64,000 bases of DNA, taken from the NCBI GenBank assembly GCA_023055425.1, contig JALGPY010000009.1, positions 32,035,275 to 32,099,274 on the forward strand, read 5' to 3'. The translations under genes and the position numbers were made by a program. Under the pieces are notes generated by a model. That model had not been told where the DNA came from. It saw nothing but the letters and a program-made list of their open reading frames with translations, and did no database searches. Positions 11,064 through 22,986 of this stretch are shown here, one piece after another. Numbering within the stretch: position 1 is the stretch's first letter; the number at the start of each line of letters is the position of its first letter. The DNA is from Linanthus parryae (lineage: Eukaryota > Streptophyta > Magnoliopsida > Ericales > Polemoniaceae).

Positions 11064-11578
11064 TGTCAGGTAAGTGGCAGAGGCAGGGACTAAAGTGAAT
11101 TGGTAGCTAAAGTGATGACCTATAATTAGGACTAAAGTGAAATCGACCCTAAACAAATGACCTGTAATTTGGGATAGCAGTTACCGTTGCATGGTTCTGG
11201 GTGGAAGATCTGGGCCGTTGATGAAGTTTAGCCGTTAGAGTTCAAAAGGATAAGTGGGACGTCGTCGTTTAGGGTTATGTGTTGGCATGTCTGGCTAAGT
11301 TGGCAACGGGGCAAGCGATGATTGGCTGGGAGTTGTCATCCTAGCTGAGGTGGAGCTAAGTCAGCCAGTTGGCCGTTACAAACTTTCATTAATTCCGTTT
11401 TAGCACAAATTTACTTGTATTTGCATTTCTTTCTCGGTGTATAAGTAGCATTGTTCTTCATTTTAGGGTTATGAATATTATCATTGTTCCAATTCAATTC
11501 TCTCTTTCTCTCTCAAATTCTCTGTTCTTCTTCTCTCAAATTCTTCAATTCAGGTCAGGAACTGCTCGGTTCCTGAAA
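11064..11578 (+). repeat. 5' LTR of G1
   Basis: It begins TGTCAGGTAAGTGG. Its last bases are CCTGAAA where the 3' LTR has CCTGACA, one substitution in the terminal CA. The downstream segment has TATCAGAACC (11585-11594), a weak match to a methionine-tRNA primer site. Confidence 0.92.
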
Positions 11579-11621
11579 AATTAATATCAGAACCTCTCTT
11601 CCTCCTGCGAATTCCGAAGAA

Positions 11622-12560
11622 ATGGGGCAAAGGAAGCCGGCAGCGACGGTGGAAATGGAAACCATGGACGGAGTCATTGGCCACTTGCACGCGATTGATG
11701 AAGCTATCATGGAACTGCGGCGAGAGTAAGGAGAGCTCCGGCACGTACAGGAGGAGTTTAGGCATGGACAATACCTAATTCATGGCCAATTGACAGAGTT
11801 AAACCAAATTGGGGAGTTGAGGAAAAGTCAAGAGGAGCTCAAAGAGGAGCTGAAGAAATTGACAAATTGTATCAACCTCATGGCAAACAGCAAGGAGAGA
11901 GAGCGAATGGAGGCCTCTAATCCCGCTAGCAGAACACCAGCGAGCCTTTTAGGAAGAGGAAAGCGTCAGAATCAAAGTGCAGGTCCTCAAATCAACCCTA
12001 GAAGAGGTGAAAAGGTTAATGAGCTGCCAAATGAGGTAACAAGGACTCCTAATCATTATGTGCTGCCTATACCTAAGATTGAATTTCCAAAATTCACTGG
12101 TTTAGACCCCTTGGGGTGGATTTTGAAGGCTAATAGATATTTTCACCTCCATAATTTGAATGATCTGAAAAAACTCATACTAGTTTCTCTTAATTTGAGT
12201 GATGAAGCTGAGGGTTGGTTTGGTGCTGAGTTTGAATCACTTGAGGACATAACATGGAAGGAACTTTGTGAAATGGTTTGTGTGGAATTTCTAGAACCAG
12301 GACATGAAAATGTACTTGCAGAATTACAGAAATTAGAACAGAAAGGAAGTGTGTCAGAGTATCAGGCTCAGTTTGACAAGCTTAGACCTAGAGTCAAAGC
12401 TCTCTTCCCCTGGGCTGATGACAACTACTTTATGAAGACTTTCTTGGGAGGTTTGAAACTGGAAATTAGGAGTCAAGTTCAGCAACTAGCACCTAATTTC
12501 CTGGCTCAAGCCAAGGCCATGTCTAACTTACAAGAGGTGTACTACAACCATCAACACTAG
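11622..12560 (+). pseudogene. G1 gag (capsid) with premature stop
   Basis: The frame opens with ATG at 11622 (MGQRKPAATVEMETM) and hits TAA at 11727-11729 (codon 36), but continues in the same frame to 12558. It contains a coiled-coil-like Lys/Glu-rich N terminus and the Retrotrans_gag core: IEFPKFTGLDPLGWI, then YFHLHNL, AEGWFGAEFES and WKELCEMVCVEF. Gag forms the virus-like particle. A second stop ends it at 12558-12560 before the zinc knuckle. The ORF from 11790 is only the intact remainder of a longer original. Confidence 0.85.
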
Positions 12561-13152
12561 AATGTTCTGCAAACAGTTAGTAGCATGATGAAGAATGGAA
12601 ATAAGAGCACAACTCTTAAGACATACACTCCTTTTGTGGCTGAAAAGAAGAATGCATCAGCACCAACTGTGCCATTTAAGAAGCTTACTCAAGATGAGAT
12701 GAAGGCCAGAAGAGCAAAGAATTTGTGATATTTTTGTGAGAATCTTATGTACTTGGACATAAATGTAAAAAACCTCAGTTATTTCTTATATCTAGGGAAG
12801 AAGACATGGAAGTGGTGGAGGAACAAGAGCAGACATTAGGCATGCAAGAAGATAAAATGAGTTCAAACATGGAAACACCTGAAATGGAGATATCATTACA
12901 TGCTATGACAGGGAATAGTGGTGCACAAACAATCAGACTACAAGGTTTAGTGGAGAAGCAAAAGGTCCACATACTCATTGATTAAGGAAGTACACACAAT
13001 TTCATAGACAAAGATGCTGCAGCTAGACTTAAATGTTTGATCATTCCCAGTCATTCTATGAGAGATACAGTAGCTAATGGCAGCCACATTGTGAGTTCAG
13101 GTGTATCTCCTAAGGTGAAACTTAAAATCCAAGGAAAAATGGTGGAACTGAT
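12561..13152 (+). pseudogene. G1 zinc knuckle and protease, broken
   Basis: After the gag stop the frame continues through KKLTQDEMKARRAKNL into a CCHC-type zinc knuckle whose first Cys is a TGA (12726-12728) and whose second half is frameshifted. The retroviral-type aspartic protease follows: VHILID, then a TAA at 12983-12985 exactly where Ser/Thr of the D-S/T-G catalytic triplet should be, then GSTHNFID. Both nucleic-acid-binding and protease functions are lost. Confidence 0.8.
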
Positions 13153-14439
13153 ATGAGAGTCATACCACTTGGTGGTTGTGACATGGTGCTGGGGGTGCAA
13201 TGGCTACAAGAGGTTAGCCCTGTGGAATTGGATTTCAAAGAGATGACTGTTACAGTAAATTTGAGTGGAACTTCAGTTCAGTTCAAAGCTCACAAAGAAG
13301 TTTGCCAGTACAAAGCTGCTAACTACAATGCCATTCAGTCTTATTGTGCTCAAAATGAAGGAGTAACTGTGGGACACCTCTACAGCATCACCATAACTGA
13401 ACCTGGTGAAATTACAGATTTACCCCTGAACTTTCAAAATATAATAGATCATTATCAGAAGGTGTTTAAGGAGCCTAAATCACTGCCACCCCAGAGGATC
13501 CATGACCACCACATTCCACTTAAACCAGGTTCTCAACTAGTCTGCTTGAGGCCTTATAGGTATCCCCATGTGCAGAAAACAGAGATTGAGAATCTAGTAC
13601 AAGAGATGCTAGACAATGGGGTTATTCAGCATAGCTCAAGCTCTTTTGCCTCCCCTGTACTACTGGTCAAGAAGAAGGATGGCTCCTGGAGGTTTTTTGT
13701 GGATTATAGGGGTTTGAATGACATTATTGTTAAAGACAAGTTTCCAATTCCTATCATTGATGAGTTACTTGATGAGTTGAATGGAGCTAGGTTCTTCTCT
13801 AAACTAGATTTAAGGTCTGGATACCACCAGGTGAGAATGGCAGAAGAAGATACACACAAGAAAACTTTTAGAACTCATGAGGGTCGGTATGAGTTCAGGG
13901 TGATGCCATTTGGGTTAACCAATGCTCCTGCCACCTTCCAGAGCCTGATGAACAAGGTCTTTAAACCATACCTCAGAAAATTTCTATTGGTTTTCTTTGA
14001 TGACATTTTGATTTACAGCAAGTCTGCAGATGATCATTTACAACATTTAGAAACCACTTTGGAGGTCATGTTTCAGAATGAACTCTATGCTAAATTGTCT
14101 AGGGGTTCTTTTCTGCAAACTAAAATTGAGTATCTTGGGCACTTGATTAGCAGAGAGGAGGTACAGGCAGATCCCAACAAGATTGCAGCCATGGTGGCTT
14201 GGCCTAGACCTCAAACCATCAAGGACTTTAGAGGATTCCTTGGATTGACTAGCTATTATAGGAGGTTTGTGAGTTGTTATGGTATGTTGGCTAGACCACT
14301 TACAGCTCTGTTGAAGAAGGGTTCCTTTGGTTGGAATGAAGATGCACATGGTGCATTTGCAGCTTTGAGGACAGCTATGATCTCTACCCCAGTGCTGGCA
14401 TTGCCAGATTTTACAAAAAATGTTTGTATTAGAAACTGA
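13153..14439 (+). pseudogene. G1 end of protease and reverse transcriptase
   Basis: The 428-residue open stretch starts in the C-terminal protease part (LGGCDMVLGVQWL) and contains reverse transcriptase: VKKKDGSWRFFVDYRGLN, DKFPIPIIDELLDEL, FSKLDLRSGYHQVRM, the TFRTHEGRYEFRVMPFGL block with NAPATFQ, and the catalytic LVFFDDILIYS at about residues 279-289. The thumb ends in FLGLTSYYRRFV. All three catalytic Asp positions appear present, so this domain itself is intact. A one-base shift near 14415 throws the start of RNase H (ETDA) out of frame. Confidence 0.92.
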
Positions 14440-14790
14440 TGCAGTCATTATGGAATAGGTGTTGTTCTAATGAAGAAGGGTAGGACCTTGGCTTATTTTA
14501 GCAAAGCCCTGGTTGATAAACATTTGGGGTACTCCACCTATGAGAAGGAATTGTTGGCAGTTGTTCAATCTGTTTCTAAGTGGAGGTCTTATTTGGAAGT
14601 TGGTAAATTTCAAATTAGGACTGATCATTACACCCTCACATTCTTGCTTGATAAGAAGATCAGCACTCTATTGCAGCAGAAATGGGTAAGTATGCTCATG
14701 GGGCTTGATTATGAGATTGTATTTAAAAAAGGAAGAGAGAATGTGGCTGCTGATGCCTTATCTAGGGTGGTGGATGAGGGGCAGTGCCAG
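14427..14790 (+). pseudogene. G1 RNase H
   Basis: A frameshifted LETDA segment (14427-14441) precedes the open frame from 14470: TLAYFSKAL, YSTYEKELLAVVQSVSKWRSYL, FQIRTDHYTLTFLL and AADALSRV. These are the Asp-Glu-Asp-Asp blocks of Gypsy RNase H. The enzyme removes the RNA template during reverse transcription. At least two shifts separate it from reverse transcriptase. Confidence 0.85.
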
Positions 14791-14899
14791 GCCATCACTG
14801 TAGCAGTGCCTAAATGGATAGCAGAAGTGATCAAATCCTATGAAGGAGATGATTGGGCTACTAATCAATTAGCTCAGCTCACTATTGATCCCAACAATA

Positions 14900-16239
14900 G
14901 TACTGAATTTCAGGTAGTTGATGGTCTACTCAAGAAAGGGTCATGCATTTATGTGGGGACATCCACTTCTTTGAGATCCACTCTCATTGCTGAGATGCAT
15001 AACAGTGGTATGGGTGGACACTCAGGGATCAGGGGCACATTTAAGAGGTTGGCTGGTGTATTTTTTTGGCCTTACATGCACAAGGAGGTGAAGAATTAGG
15101 TAAAGACTTGTGATATCTGCCAGAGAATGAAGAGTGAACATTTTCCCTACCTTGGCCTTTTGCATCCATTACCTATTCCAAATAAGCCCTGGATTCACGT
15201 CAGCTTGGATTTTGTGGAAGGGTTGCCTAGATCTGCAGGGAAGAATTCCATTCTAGTGGTGGTGGATAGGTACTCCAAATATGGCCATTTTATAGCACTA
15301 ACTCACCCCTACACAGCTGCTGACATAGCTTAGATCTTCTTGGAAAACATACAAAATTTGCATGGTCTCCCTGAAACCATTGTCAGTGACAGGGACAGCA
15401 TCTTCCTCAGTCAGTTTTGGGGTGCTTTGTTCAAGCAATTGGGAACTAAATTACACTATTCTACTCCTTATCATCCACAAACAGATGGCCAGACTGAGAG
15501 ATTAAATCAATGCCTGTGAAATTATCTTAGATGTGTGACTTCTGATAGGCCTCATTTGTGGTCTAAGTGGTTACCATTGGCTGAGTTCTTTTACAACACC
15601 TCTTTTAACAGCAGTTTGCAGGTGACTCCATTTGAAGCTCTCTATGGTTATTGTCCTTCCATTCCTTCTTTTCATACGCTTGATAAGAGTGGAATTCCTG
15701 AACTCGATCAATTTATGGAGGACAAAAACAAGACGGTACTGTTGTTGAAGGAGAATTTAACCAAAGCACAAGAGAGGATGTGCCATTATGCCAACAAGAA
15801 CAGGAGTGAAAGAGAGTTCAATGTGGGTGATATGGTATTTATGAAGCTGCAACCTTACATGCAAGGTACTGTAGTCCACAGAAGTAATCAGAAATTAGCT
15901 GCCAAATTCTATGGTCCATTTCCAGTTCTGCAGAGGGTTGGTAAGGTGGCGTATCAGCTTTAGCTTCCTTCCCATACTCAAATTCACTCAGTCTTTCATG
16001 TTTCTCAGCTCAAGAAAGCTCAGGGTGCTGCTGTGGCTAACTCACCTCATTTTCCGGACATTGGTCCTGATGGTCAGTTATTGGTTGAAGCAGTAGCCAT
16101 GTTGGCTAAAAAATTGGTTAAAAAGAGTAATGCACCTGTGGTAATGGCATTGGTTCAATGGGCCAATTCACTGCCCTCTGAGTCTACATGGGAGGACTAC
16201 CTGTCTCTCAAACGCAGGTTTCCTGAGTTGGATTCATGA
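14900..16239 (+). pseudogene. G1 integrase with chromodomain-like C terminus
   Basis: The HHCC zinc domain is at HNSGMGGHSGIRGTF to KTCDICQ (about 15000-15120), with a TAG inside at 15097. The catalytic core shows LDFVEGLP (D), [10 protein letters not shown] (D) and the [12 protein letters not shown] block (E). Further stops lie near 15331, 15517 and 15961. The C terminus has the GPFPVLQRVGKVAYQL motif, IHSVFHVSQLKKA and, at the very end, ALVQWANSLPSESTWEDY, which matches the QW----ATWED core of chromodomains. That domain targets chromoviruses to chromatin marks. Confidence 0.88.
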
Positions 16240-16249
16240 GGACATGAAT

Positions 16250-16266
16250 TTTAAAGGAGGGTGCTT
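16250..16266 (+). other. Polypurine tract of G1
   Basis: TTTTAAAGGAGGGTGCT lies immediately before the 3' LTR start at 16267, the expected position for plus-strand priming. Confidence 0.75.
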
Positions 16267-16781
16267 TGTCAGGTAAGTGGCAGAGGCAGGGACTAAAGTG
16301 AACTGGTAGCTAAAGTGATGACCTATAATTAGGACTTAAGTGAAATTGACCCTAAACTAATGACCTATAATTTGGTATAGCAGTTACTGTTGGATGGTTC
16401 TAGGTGGAAGATCTGGGCTGTTGATGAAGTTTAGCCGTTAGCGTTCAAAAGGATAAGTGGGACGTCGTCGTTTAAGGTTATGTGTTGGCGTGTGTGGCTG
16501 AGTTGGCAGCGGGGCAAGCGATGATTGGCTGGGAGTTGTCATCCTAGCTGAGGTGGCGCTTAGTTAGCCAGTTGGCCGTTACAAACTTTCATTAATTCTG
16601 TTTTAGCCCAAATTTACTTGTATTTGCATTTATTTCTCGGTGTATAAGTAGCATTGTTCTTCATTTTAGGGTTATGAATATTATCATTGTTCCAATTCAA
16701 TTCTCTCTTTCTCTCTCAAATTCTCTGTTCTTCTTCTCTCAAATTCTTCAATTCAGGTCAGGAACTGCTCGGTTCCTGACA
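16267..16781 (+). repeat. 3' LTR of G1
   Basis: This is 515 bp, TGTCAGG...CCTGACA, the same length as the 5' LTR and about 95 percent identical by eye. The target duplication aagcc follows at 16782-16786. Confidence 0.93.
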
Positions 16782-16786
16782 AAGCC

Positions 16787-17049
16787 ATACTGAAATGAGA
16801 ATCTAATGTAATGTGATTGAAGAAGACGAATATAATTGTATATAGGATGATGAATCGACGTGTGTCTTTGCTTGTGGGCTTGCGCGGCGGTTACAGCAGT
16901 CGATTTCGCCCAGAAAGTGGCTAGGGTTCGTGTAGTGCCTTCCTTGTGGCTTTTGGGATTGCCGTGGATTTATGGTTAAGCAGAAGAGTAAAGTCCCCTG
17001 TTTAGACGGGGGACCCATTTGGACTCGGTTTTTTACAAAACAAACTTTG
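16787..17049. other. Spacer without a recognisable gene
   Basis: Host-type sequence resumes after G1. A minus ORF at 16803-17078 shows no family features. Confidence 0.4.
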
Positions 17050-17050
17050 T

Positions 17051-17310
17051 ACCAGTCTGTTCTAGCTCTTTCTTCCAAATTTGACTTTTGTCACTATTCA
17101 CTGGGTCACTTTGAACCGGTGAATTGAATAGCAAACCGATGTAATTTTTTGATAATTTTTTCATGGTGTTGTAGATAAATAGGTGCTCTATAATATGGTG
17201 AAAAATTTATCAAAAAATCGTATTATTTTGCTATCCAAATCACCCGGTCAAAGTAATCAAGATACGAGTCAAAAAAGTCAGATGGGAAGAAAGAGCTGGA
17301 ACGGACTGGT
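17051..17310. mobile_element. Foldback/MITE-type element
   Basis: A 260-bp unit has terminal inverted repeats starting ACCAGTC-GTTC-AGCTC with about two mismatches in 26 bases. The flanks give a possible TA duplication (17050-17051 and 17310-17311). The interior also partly folds back, for example aattttttgataattttttc against gaaaaatttatcaaaaaat. No coding capacity is present. Superfamily is unclear; a TA target would fit Tc1/mariner. Confidence 0.65.
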
Positions 17311-18422
17311 ACTCCATCCATTCGTTATTGAATTGACAGAAACCACCACTGTGGTTTGGTCATTTACCAGCTCAGCACCCTGACCTTTGGCAAATATCAC
17401 ATACAACCCTTCTATTAACCCCATACATTTGATAGTTTGCACCCTTCTGTTAAATTCTGTTAGTTGACTCACTATTTGCTGATTTCTTGCACCAAAATGA
17501 CCTTATGTGTTTCTACTTGACGTAAAAGCCCCAAAATAATTATGTTATACCAAATAATTCGCAACTCCTAATCACTTGGATCCCCCCCCCCAATTGGTTC
17601 TTATAAGAGTACCCCCATTTTTTTCCTTCCAAAACCTAGAATACGGCCACTCCTAAAATAAATGCAAGTATAATCCAGTCAGTGATTTTCACTGTAGGTG
17701 CACAACCTGTCACCAAAAGCAAGCATTTATAATGTACCACATCAAAAGTTAGAATACTCAGCCAATTTTCTGGGTAAAAACAACAAATTTGAAGTTGTGA
17801 CACAGAAATTGTATAATCTGTTACGTGTCTTGACCCTTGGCCAATGGTATTTTTTTGGAACAAAAAAATTTAAATCTTTTGTCCAAAATTATATTACAAT
17901 ACAAATAATTTCAATAACATTATATTCGTCTCTACTTTAGCATTAACAGCTCCTTAACTGCTCTACTATGAGGAATGTAAAGAAACAATACTCTTAAAGT
18001 TGTAATTTTTTTGTAATTTTCTCATGGTGTTGTAGACTAATGTTTACTCTACAACATTATGCAAAAAATATCAAATTCTCGTATTGTTTTACTTCTCAAA
18101 TCACCAAATAAAGTGACTCAGTAAATAGAAGATAGAGGGAGAACAGACAAAGTATATTGCTATACAATCTTAAAAGTTAAGTCTTCAAAGTTTATCCTAC
18201 TTAAAAACAGACAAAGTATATTGTATTTAATGGTCATAAAAAAGTCAGATTGCACCCCCTCTGCACTGAAATTAACAGAAGGGTGGTATTTGTCCAAAGT
18301 CCGCTAGTGACAGGGATAGTTTTTATATATCACCAAACACGAGAGTTGTTTTTGTATATAATCCATACTCGAGGGATGGTTTTTGTCTTTTACCCATGAA
18401 TCTAACAAAGCTAAGGGGGGAT
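17311..18422. other. Repeat-rich spacer with MITE and MULE-like remnants
   Basis: No gene is visible. About 17960-18130 is a diverged relative of the foldback element at 17051 (shared catggtgttgtaga). About 18260-18399 read on the minus strand starts GGGTAAAAGACAAAAACC, a typical MULE terminal repeat, but I could not find its partner. The last bases before C1, read on the minus strand, might encode the missing end of the LINE (EHPPLALLDS), which is tentative. Confidence 0.45.
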
Positions 18423-19862
18423 TGTAGGGTTTTGATTCATGGATGCGCAACGGAAACACAAACAATCATAAAACCATGCAAAACCCTCCAAGGATCACAA
18501 GTCAAGAGACATAATGATGGTAAAGGAAGAAATCAATAACACACCTTAGGGTTCTCCTTTGATGGCTACAAACGCGAATTGTGTCACGTTTTCTATAATT
18601 GATCCAAGCCTAGAGTTGATTTCTAGATCTTCCAATCCTTGGTGCTAGCCCGGAAAGAGGAAGGGGAAGAAGAATCACGCAAAACGAAACCGAAACAAGG
18701 AGGTCTCGGCCTCCTTGTGGGCCGACGGGGACGGGCGGCGGCGAGGGAGGGGTGGCGGCTCCTCTCTTGCTTGCTTGCTCTCTCCTTTTTGTTCTCTCCC
18801 ACTCAAGTTATGATCAATAAGGTCATAAGTGTAGGAAGGAAGGAAAGAGTGTCCTTTATAAGGTCCAACAAATCCTTGCCAACTACCTAAAGGACCTATT
18901 GTAGTCCTACTAGAATTCGGTTTAGTCCCTTCCTTGCAAATTAGTCCCTACTAAGTTTGCAAGGTATTGCAAAGTGATCCTTCTAATTAATTAATCCTAT
19001 TAATTAATTAATTCCCAAATCTAGTTCAACTCTATATAGCGTGTGACCCCATAGGTTCTATCTAGTTGGTAGCAACAATTTGCTAATATGAAGAGGTTTC
19101 TAGCAAAACATCCATTCTAGCCAACTAATAGAATAGTCATTTGTGACAAACCTTGTACAAGTAATTGTCTCATCCCTTTGCCTCTATATCTGGATTGGAC
19201 ACGAGACATACTAGTCACACTCGTATATCCAATCCACAGTTTCTCGATCCATTGGAATAACCTTATTCGTGCAAATAACATCAATATCCCATATTGATTT
19301 ATTTGAGTCTGGCCAGACATTCTATAAGCATTATCCCTCGAGTGGCCTAGGATATTTACTCCTGTTATGTGGGAGGGACAAATTCTATCTACGTCCACTA
19401 CGATCTCTAAGCTTGATTCTTATTGTATCCGGTACACGCCTTTATAACTATTCAGTTACGGTGTAGCGTTTAACGCTACCAAAATCACAATAATCAACAA
19501 CTAGAATATCTAGCGACTTCAAGTATAAGGATGACAATACCATTGCACCGCGAGAAGCACTTGTGACTTATCATAACGTGTATGTAGCCTTCTCGGAGAT
19601 GGGTCAATCTAGTGCGCCATTACCCTTAATGCACACCTATGTGTTGGATCATGATATCTCCATATCAATCCAACCCCATACTAGTCTATAGCTGATTGCC
19701 CCATTAATCATTATACTGGACTAGGGATATTTAAGATACACAACACAATTGTAAATCTAAGGACTTCATTATATTAAATATCCAATAAATAATAAAATGA
19801 ATTTTCTAGCCACCAATAAATTCATACTAAACTAGATTGCCTCTAGGGCATCTATTCCAACA
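18423..19862 (-). repeat. 3' LTR of C1
   Basis: On the element strand it starts TGTTGGAATAGATGCC and ends CAAAACCCTACA. It is closely similar to 26323-27757, with scattered substitutions and small indels. Confidence 0.92.
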
Positions 19863-19877
19863 GTCTCCCACTTGCAC
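19863..19877 (-). other. Polypurine tract of C1
   Basis: The minus strand reads GTGCAAGTGGGAGAC directly before the LTR start TGTTGG; the same tract precedes the 3' LTR of C2. Confidence 0.85.
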
Positions 19878-20572
19878 TAGAGCCAATCTGGCGCATCTCG
19901 TATGCCCATACTCCTAGTGTGCCCTTTATGCTTCGACTGCACAAGCGGCTTTGTAAGCGGGTCTGACAGATTCTCATCTGTAGGAATCTTGCATATTCGA
20001 ACGTCTCCTCTATCGATAATATCTCGAATCAGATGAAACTTCCTGAGCGTGTGCTTGGATTTCAGGTGCGACCTGGGTTCTTTTGATTGCGCGATCGCCC
20101 TAGTGTTGTCACAGTACAACTCAACTGGATCCGCAATGCTAGGAACCACACCAAGTTCAGAAACAAACTTTCTGATCCAAACAGCTTCCTTTGTTGCGCC
20201 ATTTGCAGCAATGTACTCAGCCTCTGTTGTAGAATCAGCCACCGTCACTTGCTTGGAACTCTTCCAGCTCACCGCTTCTCCATTCAGGCAAAACACATAT
20301 CCTGACTGTGATCTAAAGTCATCTCTGTCGGTTTGGAAGCTTGCATCAGTGTAACCCCTTACACGCAAATCTTCCTCACCGCCAAACATCAAGAAAGCAT
20401 CCTTAGTTCTTCTCAAGTACTTTAGGATGTTCTTGACTGCAATCCAGTGACTCTCACCCGGATTTGATTGGTATCTGCTTGTCATACTCAAGGCATATGA
20501 CACATCTGGTCTAGTACATAACATGGCGTACATGATAGATCCTATGGCCGAGGCATAGGGAATTCTACTCAT
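19878..20572 (-). pseudogene. C1 RNase H and end of pol
   Basis: This 231-residue frame begins MSRIPYASAIGSIMYAMLCT (end of reverse transcriptase) and continues with RGYTDASFQTD (first Asp), DSTTEAEYIA (Glu), LYCDNTRAIAQ (Asp) and KHTLRKFHLIRD with CKIPTDENLSDPLTKPL. This is a complete Copia-type RNase H with its active-site residues, which degrades template RNA. The frame upstream is broken, so no full polyprotein can be made. Confidence 0.9.
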
Positions 20573-21855
20573 GCGTTCCTTCTAAATCTCATTTGACAGG
20601 ACAACCACTATTTGAAAGAGTGATTCCATGTGACATGGGCAAGAATCCCTTCTTGGAATCTTGCATGTCTCTTAGATCTATATCTATAGATCTTTATACC
20701 GAGTATATAGGCTTCTTCCCCTAAGTCCTTCATTGAGAAACACTTCCCTGGCCAATCTCTAACAGATTGCAGCATGGGAACGTCGTTTCCAATGAGTAGT
20801 ATGTCATCCACATACAAGAACAGAATAGCTACAGAGCTCCCACTAACCTTCTTGTAGACACAAGACTCATCTTCGTTTCTGATGAAGCCAAACTCATTGA
20901 ATACTTCATCAAAACGTTGATTCCAACTCCTACAAGCTTGCTTAAATCCATAAATGGATTGTTGCAGCTTACAGACTTTGTTGGCTTGCTTTGGATCTTC
21001 AAAACTCTCCGGCTATATCATATACACGTCCTCGAGGAGATTCCCATAAAGGAATGCTGTTTTGACATCCATCTGCCAAATCTCATAGTCATGCTATGCT
21101 GCAATCGCAAGTAGGATTCGGATGGATTTGGTCATAGGGACTGGTGAAAAGGTTTCATCATAGTCAATACCATGAATCTATCTGAATCCTTTAGCCACCA
21201 ATCGGCCCTTATAGGTAATCACATTACCATCCATGTCGATCTTCTTCTTGAAGACCCACTTGCACCCTATGGGCCGCGCCCCTTCGGGTGGTTCCACCAA
21301 AGTCCATACTTTGTTGGTGTACATGGATTCCATCTCGGATCTCATGGCTTCTAGCCACTTCTGAGAGTCTGGGCCTTTCATGGCCTCTTCATAGGTAGTA
21401 GGCTCATCATCTATGAGCACCGTGTCACCGGAATCGGTCATGAGAAGTCCATACCTCTCGGGTTCCTGGCGCACTCTACTAGATCTACAAAGCTCTTGTG
21501 TTACCTGAACAGGCTGCTCCACAACTGTTTGAGGTTCCTGTTCATGTTCCATAATCGGTTCAGTGATTTGTGGTTCTTGAATTTCTTCATGTTCTACAGT
21601 CCTCCCACTTGCTTCTTTAGAGACAAAATCTCTTTCTAGAAACACTCCAATCCGAGCAACAAACACTTTGTTCTCGGTTGGATTGTAGAAGTAGTAACCC
21701 TTAGTTTCCTTAGGGTACCCCACAAATTTACACTTATCCGATTTTGGCCCTACCTTGTCTGATTGTAAATGTTTTACATAGACATCGCAGCCCCAAATCC
21801 TCATGAACGACAGTGTGGGACGCCTCCCACTCCACATCTCATGTGTTGTTTTCAT
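20573..21855 (-). pseudogene. C1 reverse transcriptase, broken
   Basis: The linker (SSRVRQEPERYGL) and the start of reverse transcriptase (PIGCKWVFKKKIDMDGNVI, YKGRLVAKGFR) lie in the open stretch 21178-21855. Stops then interrupt it; the YVDDILLIGND catalytic block is in the frame at 20608-20817. Comparison with C2 shows that roughly 55 bases are missing after the KIYRYRSK segment near 20680, shifting the frame so that the region matching QDSKKGFLP in C2 is read wrongly. The enzyme is inactive. Confidence 0.88.
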
Positions 21856-22935
21856 GACTGATTTAGATGGAACACGGTTAATGGTGAAAGCTGCACTTAA
21901 TAGAGCGTGGCCCTAAAACGATAATGGAAGATTGGTTTGACACATCATAGAACGAACCATATCCAATAGGTTCCTACTCTCAGACACGCCATTCCATTGT
22001 GGCGTTCCGGGTGGAGTGAGTTGGGACACGATCCCACACTCTCTAAGATAGTCGTCAAACTCTTGGCTGAAGTATTCTCCTCCACGATCTTATCGTAGAG
22101 CCTTGATACTTTTGCCAAGTTGCTTCTCTACTTCATTCTTGAATTCTTTGAACACTTCAAAGGATTCGGATTTGGCCCTCATAAGGTACACAAATCCATA
22201 TCTACTGTAATCATCAGTAAATGTAATGAAGTAGACATAACCACCCCTGGCAGGTGTGGCAAATGGTCCACACACATCAGTATCTATGAGTGCCAATTGC
22301 TCACTAGTCCTTTCACCTTTCTTATTGAAAGGGGACTTTGTAATTTTTCCCAACAAACAAGCCTCACATGTCTCATATGATTCAAAATCAAATGAGTCTA
22401 GTAGTCCATCCTTGTGGAGTCTAGATACACGTTTCTCGTTTATGTGGCCTAAACGACAGTGCAATAAGTAAGCAGGATTTAAATAATTTATTTTAATCCG
22501 CTTGGTATAAATGTTGTAGACAGGATTGCTTAGATCAAGGACATACAGTCCATTAAATAATTGCGCACTAAAATAGTGAATATTATTCAAATAAAAGGAA
22601 CAACAATTTTTCTTTATTGAAATATTAAATCCTTCCTTGTCCAAACAAGAAATAGAAATAATGTTTCTGCTCATAGCAGGCATAAAATAGCAATTATTTA
22701 ATTCTAAAACTAATCCTGAAGGCAGAGATAGCTCGCACACACCTAAGGCCAACGCATCAACTTTTGCTCCATTCCCAACGCGCAGATCTATCTCCCCTTT
22801 AGCCAATCTTCTACTTCTCTTTAGATCATGCACATTTCGACAAATGTGAGATCCACATCCAGTATCTAATAACCATGATGTAGAGACAGTTAAATTGACA
22901 TCCAAAACAAAAATACCTGGTGGTGGTGGAATCAC
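21856..22935 (-). pseudogene. C1 protease, pre-integrase and integrase
   Basis: The open frame 22090-22935 contains the protease triplet in SWLLDTGCGSHICRN, the pre-integrase HCRLGHINEKRVSRLH, and the integrase core start TDVCGPFATPARGGYVYF with FTDDYSRYG. A TAA where C2 has Ser (KALR-stop-DRGGEY) ends it at about 22089. The rest of the core, PQWNGVSE, is readable beyond further lesions down to 21856. The zinc-binding HHCC part, including CEACLLGK, is preserved. Confidence 0.88.
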
Positions 22936-22986
22936 TATTCCAAGCCTCTTGTCCTCCAGATATTTTTGGCAGTTCCTCCTCCAGTG

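Larger units (their letters stand above)
11064..16781 (+). mobile_element. Ty3/Gypsy chromovirus, complete but mutated (element G1)
   Basis: The element is 5718 bp with two 515-bp LTRs, flanked by a perfect 5-bp duplication aagcc at 11059-11063 and 16782-16786. The internal order is gag, zinc knuckle, protease, reverse transcriptase, RNase H, integrase and a C-terminal chromodomain-like segment, which is chromovirus order. The compact size and short LTRs recall the Reina clade, but I assign this only tentatively. By eye the LTRs differ at roughly 23 positions, so the insertion is not very recent. Several in-frame stops and frameshifts make it defective. Confidence 0.93.

Noticed and set aside
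11790..12560. ATG at 11790 as the true gag start of G1
   Set aside because: The same frame extends upstream to an ATG at 11622 through one in-frame stop, and the upstream part is coding-like, so 11790 is only the remainder after a nonsense mutation.
14047..14448. Minus-strand ORF of 133 residues
   Set aside because: Antisense shadow of G1 reverse transcriptase.
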